Origin: Tetraselmis striata | Lineage: Eukaryota; Chlorophyta; Chlorodendrophyceae; Chlorodendrales; Chlorodendraceae | Direction of reading: 5' to 3' | Assembly (NCBI GenBank): GCA_006384855.1 | Contig: VCJN01000707.1 | Span: 95,827-159,826 of the forward strand | DNA length: 64,000 nt | Shown here: positions 22,031 through 31,670 of the stretch, one piece after another | Layout of the letters: each line of letters begins with the position of its first letter | How positions within the stretch are numbered: the first letter of the stretch is position 1 | Program-made: the position numbers and the translations under genes | The notes under the pieces: model-generated | The model's database searches: none | Seen by the model: only the letters and a program-made list of their open reading frames with translations | Told to the model about the DNA's origin: nothing

Positions 22031-22634
22031 AGCATCGGCAGTTACATGGGAATGATGAGCTCAGGGTCTGCGAGGCTTTCACAGATCACGGGCCGGCATC
22101 CTTAGCGTAGGGCTGCACCCCCCTGGACCCGGACTCAAAGGTCTGCATTTCTACCTTATCAGAGGATTACAACCAGTGTACTTATTACTACGTGCGTATG
22201 TTTACTATCTCCAAGAAAACTGAATATACATTCTTAATTGCATGGATGTATAAACCATTTAATTGCCAGCACAAGCTCTAATAAAGACAGTGTTCGTTAT
22301 GTAACACCGCGTTCATGATTCCGAGGGATAATTGTATTAATTTTTAGTATCCTATATTTCCCCCTCTTTCTTGGGGAGGGTTACCATCAACTATGTTGAA
22401 ATGTTACTTGATGTTACTTAAGTTACTATGTTACTTAATGCGTGTCAACGGTATATGTGTGTTTGTTATGTGGGTGCGTCACTTCATTTGTGCTGTTTGC
22501 CTCTGCATTAAGCATTGTTGATATGCACGCTGAGTGGCTGCCAAACGCTCACATCGTACCAAGTAGCAGATTGTACTGGGTCACAAACCTTTAGTGAGCC
22601 ACTTTTGTGAGCTTGACACTCTGCGCGCCTGCAG

Positions 22635-25546
22635 GTGTTTGCGCTCGGCATGTACTCCCTCGTGTGCCTGCAGTACCTGGTGCACGGCGCGCTGGTGCAG
22701 CCCTCCAGCCTGCTGGTGTATGCGTCGCTCTCCTACATGGTGCTCAATCTGGTCCGGAGGCGGCTCGCGCAGAAGCCCGAGGCGTGGTGCGCCCTTGGCC
22801 AAGCTGCAGCACCGCGCCTGCGCCCCCATCCCAATCCGCATTAGCTCTCATCACACAGCCGCGATGTCATCGTACAACTGGTGACACCATGCCGTTGCGC
22901 GGCAATATGGCAATATATCACCATCTTACTACACTACCAGTTGCAGCTACATCAAGCTGCACCTCTACACTCTGCAGCACTGTGTCACCATCAGTCCATC
23001 CCTACATTGCAAACACGGGTGCCAATGCATCTATGAAAACCTGCAATATAAGCCTCACAATGGGGTTACTTCTTACCTACTGACACATTCTCTAACAGTC
23101 ATGCTGTCATTTTGTGAAAATTCGACCTCTGATATGTTTTGCAGGTTCTCATTTTGCAGTGCTCTTGATACCATGCTTGTGCCTGCACACGTATGACATA
23201 TTGCCACCACCTTATTACACCACTACACATAACTCCATTACATTACGCCATGGTACGCCTTTCTCCAGCATAGGAAGTTGATTGTCACATCAGGTTCCAT
23301 TTATGAAAGTATTCGCATGAAAGATGGATTCATGTCCATGTACTCAGTCCCGTCTCAGTCTATGCAACTGTGGGCGCGTTGTTTTGGGGGGGTGGGGGGG
23401 GGGGGGGGGGTGGAGGATCCGTCCGTGTTCCCTCCTGCGCATGTTTGGGCAGGTGTCAGTGTTATATTGGCAATATGTAACTGCATATGCTTGGCAACGC
23501 GAATAATACACTGCGATTAGAATGTCGCGATAGCTCTCTTTCACAGCGAATTTGCCCTGCGTTGTGCCTGCCCACGTGCTAGTGGCGCTCAGCCCTGATG
23601 ATAACCCTTCCCGCCTGTGCAGGGGCGCCGACCACGCCATGAGGACCCAGCAGAGCGTGAATGAGCTGCTGGTTAAGATGTCTATGGCGCTGATCCCGCT
23701 GGCGGGTGCTGTGGCGGGGCTGGCGGTGCGCACGCTGTCCGGGCGCAACCCGGCAACCACCATCTGGACCGGCGCCGCCCTCAGCCTTGTCCTGATGATT
23801 GGAGAGCTGCAGCTGGTCAGCCAGGTGCGCCGTGGACCCCCGGGGGGGGGGGGGGGGGGGGGGGTCCATTTACTACGGACAACCTCCTGGAACATGAAGT
23901 ACTGTGAGCCACCAGTGGGACCTGAGGGTGCGCTATGCTGTGCGCGGTATCCGAGCTAGTGTCTTATATTGTGCCACCTCAGGAGCGGGTTTTCCTTGAG
24001 CTGGATGTGTACGTGCGCTCCGTCGGCTCCACCCCCAGCACTCGCGCGCCTAGATGAGCGGATCTAGCAAATTAGGACGAAAGAGGGCAGCAGATGCCTC
24101 AATCATGGCGCTCCAGACCCCTGCTGTGCATCTCATCATGGAAGACCAGCTGGGTGGCGCATTTTGTCATTTTCCGGCTGAGCGTTCGAAGATTGAATCT
24201 AGTTAGTACATTGCATGAAGTATCGCAACATTATTTCAATCTTCGGTTAGTTTTCGCATTTCAGATCCTTGCCATGGGCCCTCCATGTTCAGTATTTATA
24301 CATGTAGTGCCCTCCCATGTGTGTGTGTGTGGAGGGGGGGGGGGGGGGGGGGGAACTACCCTGACTGTGGTGATACTTCGATAGCGACCAGAACTAGAAG
24401 AGAACCATATTATTATTTCTTTGATCACAGGATGGCCCCAGGACAGGTAACATTGTGCAGCACATGGCAGCATGCCTGACGGAAAGGATGTGCCACGGGA
24501 AAGTGAGACGCACGTAGCACATCATTGTTTGGCTCCCTAGTCGCTACCGATATAGATGCATCCTGGGAGCTGCAAGCACGTCAGGTCTTGCCCCCCTATC
24601 ATGCGAGTGGTTGATGAAGGCTAAGGCACCCCCACCAGAATTAGATGTGGGTGTGAATATATATATATATGTATATGTATATGTGCACCCATATGTGCAG
24701 TACTGGTATGTACTCGCTACCTGCTGCGGGCGCGGCTCGTTGCAGCTGATAATTATGCGTAGCAATAATGGCGAATGCAGTGCAATCGAATTCGGCCATG
24801 GTGATAAGATGATGTGCACTTATTGGTCATCATCCATAATGTTTCGACATGAATGACATCAGAAGCGCTAGAAACCTGGAAGGGTGGCAAATCAATGCTC
24901 CTCTGCCCTGTAGCATGCTCATGCCACTTCCGGGCGAGGTAGTACAATGGAAGGAATTTGTTCCTGCTGCTTCACTTTGAAATCCAATTTTGCCAATGTT
25001 TTGGCATATTGTAAATATATAGTTAGGGTTTGGCATCACCATGTAGTTTAATGGTGGAGATATTTGGAAAAAATGATCCCCCCCCCCCCCCCCCCCCCGC
25101 CCCGCCCCAGCGTCGATGCGTAAAACTTTTACAGTATATTGTTCACTGCCATGTGTGCTGCTGATTATTAGCTGCATGTGTGCGCACTAATGTTAACACA
25201 TGTCTCACTCGGCCTCTGCCTGCCGCAGGTGACTCTGGCAATGCTTGTCTGGGCGGGCTTTTTCTCACTGCCATGGGCGTACTGCTGCTGCCACCACGCT
25301 CTGGACGCACTGGCGGAGGAGCTGGTGCACTTGGGCAGCCTGTACATGGCCATGTTCCCCCGGGCAGTGCATGGCTTCGGCTTCGGCTCGGGTATAATCG
25401 CTGCCAGCTTGGTGGACGCGCCACCGGCTGCTAGACTGGCAACGTGCGGGGCTGTCTACGGCGGCATTCTGTTCTGGAGCTACCTCCGCCTCCACCCCTT
25501 GGCCAGGGTTACCCCGCAAGTCTCTGCATCCTCCGCCGATGGGTAG
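22635..25546 (+). CDS. Probable reticulon-like ER membrane protein (3' exons)
   Basis: Three exons with compatible phases: 22635-22783 (GT donor after QKPEA), 23623-23824, and 25229-25546 (stop TAG). The product has two long hydrophobic segments, FALGMYSLVCLQYLVHG/SSLLVYASLSYMVLNLV and later ALSLVLMIGELQLVSQ/VTLAMLVWAGFFSLPWAYC, separated by ~60 residues with VNELLVKMSMAL. This is the layout of the reticulon homology domain (two membrane hairpins, a conserved VN in the loop, and a final TL...F.LPxxY). Reticulons shape tubular ER. The C-terminal tail (res. after LPWAYCC) is longer than usual and contains a further Gly/Ala-rich hydrophobic patch. 5' exons are not identified. Introns here are long (0.8 and 1.4 kb) and contain G-runs at 23,384-23,410, 23,842-23,863 and 24,333-24,352, and a C-run at 25,078-25,098. 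Identity rests on pattern only. Confidence 0.6.
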
Positions 25547-25962
25547 GTCGGGCTGTTGCCACCAAGAAATGTCGGTACTTGCGGGGAGCTGCTGATGGTG
25601 TCACAGACAGCTACGCAGAGCCGGTGAGCAGAACACATCAATATGCAAGCTTCGAGTCGATGAAACTGCGAACACCATTGCGCCTTACGATGGCATGTGG
25701 ATGGTGTCAATGGAGGATTGCACGTACCTTTAGGCAGCGAGCTGGACATGTATATTGAACGACTACAAAATGCTGCAAAGTTCTGGCTCTCTACCGCCAA
25801 AAGGCGTCAGAGTTGTTTTAAGGGCCCATACTGGTTTTGCCATTTTGCCCATCATGGGGTCTCCTTACGCTGCGTTGCATGCGGCATCATGTATGAGCAC
25901 AGCACACGCAACAGCACGGCCGCGGGCTCGGCCATTCGATTTATTGTGTCACGAGCAAACGT

Positions 25963-27117
25963 TTGCTCCTGCATGGCCAGGCCAATCAAAAGGTAGCGAC
26001 TGCCCACGCCAATCAGTCGGCGGAACGATGGGAGGACGCATATTACCAAACTGACGTGGAGGAGGGTGAGGCGTATGTGGCCATCATGGCCGGTTCCCAG
26101 CCCCCAAACCCCAGCCAGGACCCCGCGGCTTTGCATGACAGCGGAACCTGCGGAGCCACTGATCCCACAGCGGTGACCCACCTGAGCAACATTCTTTACG
26201 GTGTTAAAGGCCGGTCAGGCCGCAGGCCCAAGGCAGCCGAGGAGGCGCCGATGGGCGCGAGCATTCCCACACCAGCGGGGCTGCCGCCGCGCGGCCCGGG
26301 ACGCCCGCGTGTTTTGCCGCGTTCCGTGACCACCGACCCCGGGTCCCGCATGGAGCAGCCCGATTGGACGGCAACGCGCGAGTCATTGGCGCAACGTCCG
26401 CATGGCTTTCAACCCGCATTTGGCCCGCTCAGCGCCCCGCAATCGTTTGGGCCGGCTGTCGAGCAGCCGCAACCCATGGGCCGGGACGCGATTGACGCGC
26501 GGCAGCAACAGCTGTGTCAGCATTGGCGCACAGCGTTGCAACATCTGAGTGTGTCCCAAGTGAGTATGACGCTCTTGTGTCCCAAGTGAGTATCACGGGG
26601 GACACATCGGCGGCCGCTGCCGCCGGTCGCTGGCGCGAGGCGCTGGTAGAGGTGCTGAACGGCAGCTTGGACCGCCGTGATGAGTACCACGTGGCATGCT
26701 GCGCGGCATTGGATAATGCACTCAAGCGGTTTTTAGCCACTGCCCAGCTCAGCGTGGCAGACTTCCGCTATCAGGATCTGCACGCTATGTTCCGGCATGG
26801 TGTCGGGAGCGTGTTGGGCGTCAAATTGGAGGAGCGGCGGCCCTCGCCCATCGTGACGGCATTGCAGCCATACAGCATGACCGCCAATACGGCGCAGCAG
26901 GCGGGCACCATGCGCCATTCAGGACAGCTAGACACGGGTGAGCGCGCGGATCTGCCGACGCTGCCGCCTGCTGTAGGGGACAGTTCCGTAAATGGGCAGT
27001 CTGCAATTTCAGGCCGCCGCCGTTTGACTGACACGGACCCCGAATTGCAACCACTTAGGCAATCGCAGTCTGAGTATTTCCATAAGTTGGCCGCGGAGGG
27101 TTTTCGCCGACCCGGGC
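25963..27117 (+). pseudogene. Gag-like region of the methyltransferase retroelement
   Basis: Two overlapping frames joined by a frameshift. The first (25,963-26,589) is Pro/Gln-rich with an acidic start (WEDAYYQTDVEEGEAYV). The second (from ~26,575) contains a helical stretch (GRWREALVEVLNGSLDRRDE, then AALDNALKRFLATAQLSVADFRYQDL) consistent with a capsid-like domain, though no family match is claimed. The frame change coincides with an imperfect tandem duplication of ~24 bases (GTGTCCCAAGTGAGTAT at about 26,550 and 26,576), probably the cause of the shift. No CCHC zinc knuckle was seen here. Confidence 0.55.
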
Positions 27118-27618
27118 GTGGCCCTTGTTGACATGCGTTCTACCACTATCCATGTGGCGGGCGTGTCGTGCCGGACTAACTTGCTTGACAGTGGCGCGGA
27201 CATGGTTGGCTTGAACCGCCGGCTGTATGACCGCATTGTGGCCCATCAGGGGCGGGAGTGCCGCACATGGCTTATTTCCATTTCAGGCATCCATCCCGGG
27301 GCGGCGTTGGACACCCTTGTCATGGAGCCGTTGCCCATACGGCTCAACCATCAGACCTCTTGGGAGGTCAGCATTGTCTGGCCAAAGTTCGTGGTGCTGG
27401 ACAACCCGGACCTGCCAGATCTCCTTGTAGACTTGTCCATGATGCACGCGCTGCAGATTGTGCTGCACCCGTCGCGCGTGGAGGCATATTATCCGATCCG
27501 CAGCCGCGCACGGAGAGCGAGCTGTTGTACCCCTGCAAGATGCCGGGCAGACCATGCACACGCGGGCCAAGGGCCGTGTCGTTGCGTTGTACCCACCCCC
27601 GCAACCGACGGCTGGTGA
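27118..27618 (+). CDS. Retropepsin-like aspartic protease domain
   Basis: The open segment contains the active-site motif NLLDSGADMVGL (DSGA, with hydrophobic residues before it) about 22 residues from the frame start. About 70 residues later comes PDLPDLLVDLSMMHALQIVL, which fits the second conserved retropepsin stretch (the ILG.D.L equivalent). In a retroelement this domain matures the Gag-Pol polyprotein. The frame overlaps the end of the gag-like ORF and runs into unrelated sequence after ~27,510. A 17-base G-run at 27,623 follows and disrupts continuity. Confidence 0.7.
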   Translation: MALVDMRSTTIHVAGVSCRTNLLDSGADMVGLNRRLYDRIVAHQGRECRTWLISISGIHPGAALDTLVMEPLPIRLNHQTSWEVSIVWPKFVVLDNPDLPDLLVDLSMMHALQIVLHPSRVEAYYPIRSRARRASCCTPARCRADHAHAGQGPCRCVVPTPATDGW

Positions 27619-27949
27619 TGGTGGGGGGGGGGGGGGGGGGGAGAGTGACGCGGACACCCAGACAGACCAGGCAGGCCAGCCAGAAGGCTACATGGGCCAT
27701 GCCAATAGCACCGCACCCATTTTTCCGCCTCCTTGAGGTCCAGGTGGGAACATGCTGTATGATGCGGCAGCCGATTGAGAGCCGAGGTGCGCCATGCGTG
27801 GGAACTGGCCGCGTGCCAACCTACGATGAGCAACGGCGGGCGGTACTGGACATCGGGCGCAAGCTGCGGCTGCGCGGCCTGGTTCAGGCTGGCTTGGACG
27901 CTGTGGGCGCCCTGCCGAACACAGACCCGGATAAGTGTTTGGTCCTGCC

Positions 27950-29030
27950 GTTAGACACTGCTAGCGGCAAGGCAGGAGAACTGCATGTGTTCAGTGGATT
28001 TAGCGGCATGGGGACAGTACGTGTAAAGTTGTCCATGATGGCATGCACATTGGCAACTTGCAGCTCATTGAGGCTAACGCCGATCGTCGAGAGGACCTGC
28101 ACAAGCTGTTGCAGTGGTTGCATGAGCTGTGGCCCGACCGCATGCCGGAGCGCGTTGCGCGGCACGCGTTTGACCTCGATGGGGCAGTAGGGCATGACAT
28201 CACCCAGCTAACTGCTGAGCCGGTGTTGAACCACATGGGGCATGTAGACGTAATGACAATGGAGCCACCGTGCCAGGATCTGTCGCCGCTAGGCATGCAG
28301 TTGGGAGTGCAAGGCGCACGCACATGTACGGTCGTGCTAGCTGCCCTAAATGACCTGCAGTACTTGATGGCCAAGCGGCGCGGGTGTGTTGATTGGGCTA
28401 ACGCTCCGGCGCAGTTCAGATATTTGATCGTTAACGTCAAAAAGCCACCGGACGGACGACGTAGCCCCGAGGTGGACCAAGCATTCGAATTTTTGAACCG
28501 CGTGCTAGGCCACCCCAACATGCACAAGCCTCATTTGCGTGGTGACGTGACGCTGAGAGAGGCGTTCTGGTGGACCAACATGTTCACCAACGACTATTAC
28601 AATAGGGTGGAGGGGGAGTTCCACAGAGCCCCACCTATGCTGCTGGCTGAGATAGTGGCATAGGAGTCGGCTGGCAGACTGCCGCCGCAGATTGCCACTA
28701 GGGCCAGACCCTATACCCTGTTAGGTGGTCTCAATGAGGACGGGCAGACCATGAGCGTGCTGCCCAACTTCCCTGCTCGCGTGGACACTGTAACACAGAT
28801 CATGATGGGCAGCCCGGTGCCGGCATGTTGCATGTCGTCGGCTCGCGGCCGCCAAAGTACGTGTCCACACCTGCACGGATCCGGGAGCGGTGCCTTAGCG
28901 CATCACCCCGGTTCCTACATGCGCTCTAACTTGGGTCGAACTGAGAGTCAGCAAGTGCAGGCCATCGGCAACGTGTGCGCAGACACATCGGTGTCGGTAA
29001 TGCTGAGTATCGCGACAGCCTGGGCTCACC
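27950..29030 (+). pseudogene. C5 cytosine DNA methyltransferase within gypsy-like element
   Basis: Conserved motifs of C5-methyltransferases appear in order. Motif I: LHVFSGFSGMG (to ~28,013), where a one-base shift in a GGGG run breaks the frame. Motif II: LQLIEANADRRE. Motif IV: VDVMTMEPPCQDLSPLG, with the catalytic Cys codon at 28,271. The ENV position (motif VI) reads YLIVNVKK, so the conserved Glu is replaced by Val. Motif VIII region: VTLREAFWWTNM. Then comes an in-frame TAG at 28,661, and in the same frame ARPYTLLGG...VLPNFP. A motif X-like stretch follows: GRTESQQVQAIGN. The enzyme would methylate DNA cytosines. The Glu loss, frameshift and nonsense codon make it inactive. The RRxxxWxN-type motif VIII and QxIGN end suggest a DNMT3/DRM-like branch, but that needs a tree. 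Confidence 0.8.
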
Positions 29031-29930
29031 AGCGTCGCTGGGAGAGCTACGTTGCCACCCTCAGTTTGACGGAGCCTGCCAAGCGCGCCGCCATTCAGGC
29101 CGCTGAGCACCGTTTGCAGTATGCTATGCGGCAGCGGGGCGAGGCAGAGTTAGACCTGTACGGGTCAGCCATGCATGAGCGGGAGCCGCTTTTCCAGAAG
29201 AAGCGGCGGGGTAAGACCCGGCAGCTGATGGGCGTGAAACTGATGAATAAAGCCAGGCAGCGGAGACTGCATCAAGCTGAGACTCCACGCCGTGAGACTG
29301 AACGCAAAGCCGCTAAAGCTCGTGAGAAGGCTGCACGGCAGCAGCGTGGGCTGAGGAGGGCACAGCGGGACCTCAAGGTACCCCAGCGGGCCAATCAGAT
29401 CCGGGCTACCGTGCCTAAGGTTTTTGAGCATGCATTGGCCGCGCAGCGCCGTGATGTCATCCGTTACCGCAAAGTGCGGCGCGGCGATGTTCAGCCGCGT
29501 ACGCACAGGTTTGAGGTGGGCGCTTACGTGTATTGCGCGCAGCCGCCGATCAACACATTGGACATGAAGACCACCGCACCATTCTGCGCGTGGCCAACGT
29601 GTACTCCACCGGGTGGCTCGACCTAGTGGGAGCAGACGGCCCGCGTCATCACCATGCACAGTGAGCAGTGTGCTCCGTGCAATCTGTCCAACCTGATCCC
29701 TGCCCGCCGTGGCCCCGCACCTGAGGGCCCTGCGTGTCAGGCATGCGGCAGCAACAGTGCGGCCGCGCCAATGATGGTATGTGACAAGTGTGGCCAGCTG
29801 TGGCACATTTCCTGCCTCCCCACCGGGGTGGCCAACATGGACCCCGACGAGGAGTGGATCTGCGACACATGCCAGCCAGGATTGCCAGCTTCCAGCCGGC
29901 CAGCTGCTGTCACGATGTTCCACAGCTGGG
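29030..29930 (+). pseudogene. Integrase C-terminal-like module and PHD finger
   Basis: Downstream of the methyltransferase the same frame encodes a strongly basic helical linker (RRLHQAETPRRETERKAAK, 29,200-29,400). It is followed by HRFEVGAYVYCAQPPINTLD and, after a frameshift near 29,575, RTILRVANVYSTGWLDLVG, the small beta domain that follows integrase cores in chromovirus-type elements. After another shift near 29,643 comes EQCAPCNLSNL. The PHD finger then reads CQACGSN, MVCDKCGQLWHISCLP and EWICDTC, a complete Cys4-His-Cys3 set. A PHD could tether integration to modified histones. The integrase catalytic core itself is absent. Confidence 0.75.
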
Positions 29931-29939
29931 GGGGGGGAG

Positions 29940-31011
29940 TGATATCATGTTTATGGCAGCATCCCCACTTTTTCCCTTTTCTTCGACTACACTATGACAA
30001 TTGTCATCGGGTGCGCGAGCGCCAGCGCGGAATGCGCGCGCGTCGTACATCGCGCACGGCGGTACGGTGCAACTACGGGTGTTTACAGCACGTACGGGGC
30101 CCACGCCGCGGGTGTCGTAGCTCTACCTCTACGCCATAGATTAGTCGTTCTACAAGCCAGGACATGTGACGGCAAGGTGAGTAGCCTGCAGATGCATCAG
30201 TGCCAGCCGGTACCTGCTTGTTCTGCAGTCACCAAGGATTGCCATGACGCCAGAGCCAGACAAGCCAAGACGACTTGACGATGACATAGCTGGTGTTAGT
30301 ACTTTATAGTATTTCAGTGATTACACGCGCGAAGCCGTACTAACGGGGCATGACAGTCATGTATCCCCAATGTGCGACGCGTTGCGCAGTATGTTTTGCA
30401 GTATTGATGTTGACTTGTAGTATGTTGTGACTTGAACATGGTCTAGTAATCGTTACGAGGCCAGTGCGTGCGGCAGTACGCGCGCACCGCACGGCCGGAC
30501 CGGACGATATATTAGCGGGGCAGCCAGTCGATCCAGTTGCCTTTTGTCTCTTGTTGACCTGCGAACTACCCTGCAGCAGCTGTTGACACACATAACTTGG
30601 CAAGCACCCCGCCGCCCCCTCCACTGTTTGACACTTGTAAACATTGTTGTTTGACCATATTGTGGCCGATACCGTGCCTGTCTGTCGTGCGATCTTGCTT
30701 GCGCATGAATGCATCGGTGGCCAACGTGTCGAGTGGGTGTGGCAACTTGACGCAACTCGATATAGCTGCGTGTTGCCAGTAAAGTGTGTCGAATGCATTG
30801 GATGCTATTGAACCAGGGTATACAGGACAACCCTACACGAGTAGGAAGACAAGGCGTGGCTTGTTTTGTAAATTAAACTGAGTAACTTTTGTAAACGACT
30901 CGACTTTCGGCAGCTATCCCAGCCTCGAGCTGAGGCGGCCTGTCCCAATAATACCATGTAGGTTTATGGCAGCATCCCCACTTTTTCCTTTGTCTTCGAC
31001 TACAACTACGA
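29940..31011 (+). repeat. Putative 3' LTR and second LTR-start copy
   Basis: Directly after the purine tract the sequence TGATATCATGTTTATGGCAG begins. The segment TTTATGGCAGCATCCCCACT and about 30 bases beyond it recur at 30,962-31,011, so the start of this region is repeated about 1,013 bp downstream. That is consistent with an LTR of about 1 kb followed by the beginning of another copy, or with a nested remnant. No gene is seen in this interval or in 31,012-31,300. Confidence 0.5.
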
Positions 31012-31670
31012 CAGCGAAAGTAAACTCGAGATGTGCGTCGTTTTTACATCTACACACATGACACACCTCAATGTACACGGCCAAATCAATTCAATTTAAA
31101 CGTGGTAGTTGTAGCCAGCACTCCTACCCAGCATACCCCGACATCAGGATTGGCGCTACAGGGTACGCGCTTAGATTGCGCGTGAGCAGAGACCCTACCC
31201 ACACTAGGGCTTGCCATTTATTTTGAAGCGTAGTATATAGTTCGCTAGCCCAGATTCTGCCTACTACTGTACTGCTGCTGCCGGTCGTCGTCGGCGTGCT
31301 GGGGCACACGTCCTCATCATCCTGGTCCGCTTCTACAGGTACACGAGCAGCAGGTCCTGTCGCCTCCAGCCTCCTCAGTGCGTTCTTCCGGCGAAGCGCT
31401 CTCGTCCTCTGTCTCCTCGGACCCTCGTTCCGTACAAGGTGGTCGGACCCACAGTGCAGTGCTCAAACTACCGCGACATGGGAAACAAGCACCGGCTGAC
31501 CGCGGTACGAGCGACGTTGCGTGTTCGCGTACATCACAGCTGTATCCTGGCTCACTGAGAGCGAAGGGGGGAGGGAGGGGGGCTAGCGGACGTGCGTTGT
31601 GACAACTGAACCCTCTTATCACAAGCATGCTTACCTCCATGACCCTGACACACTGCCATCGCCATACCAG

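Larger units (their letters stand above)
25963..31011 (+). mobile_element. Ty3/gypsy-like retroelement carrying a C5 DNA methyltransferase and PHD finger
   Basis: Ordered along the plus strand: a gag-like region (25,963-27,117), a retropepsin (27,118-27,510), a C5 cytosine methyltransferase (27,950-29,020), a basic linker, an integrase C-terminal-like module with a PHD finger (29,480-29,900), a purine tract (CTGGGGGGGGGGAG) and a putative 3' LTR from 29,940. No reverse transcriptase, RNase H or integrase catalytic core was seen, so it is a deletion derivative or a non-autonomous element. No 5' LTR was recognised upstream. Frameshifts and a nonsense codon make it inactive now. The position of the PHD next to a CAPCNL motif is what I know from green-algal gypsy-type elements. 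Confidence 0.75.
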
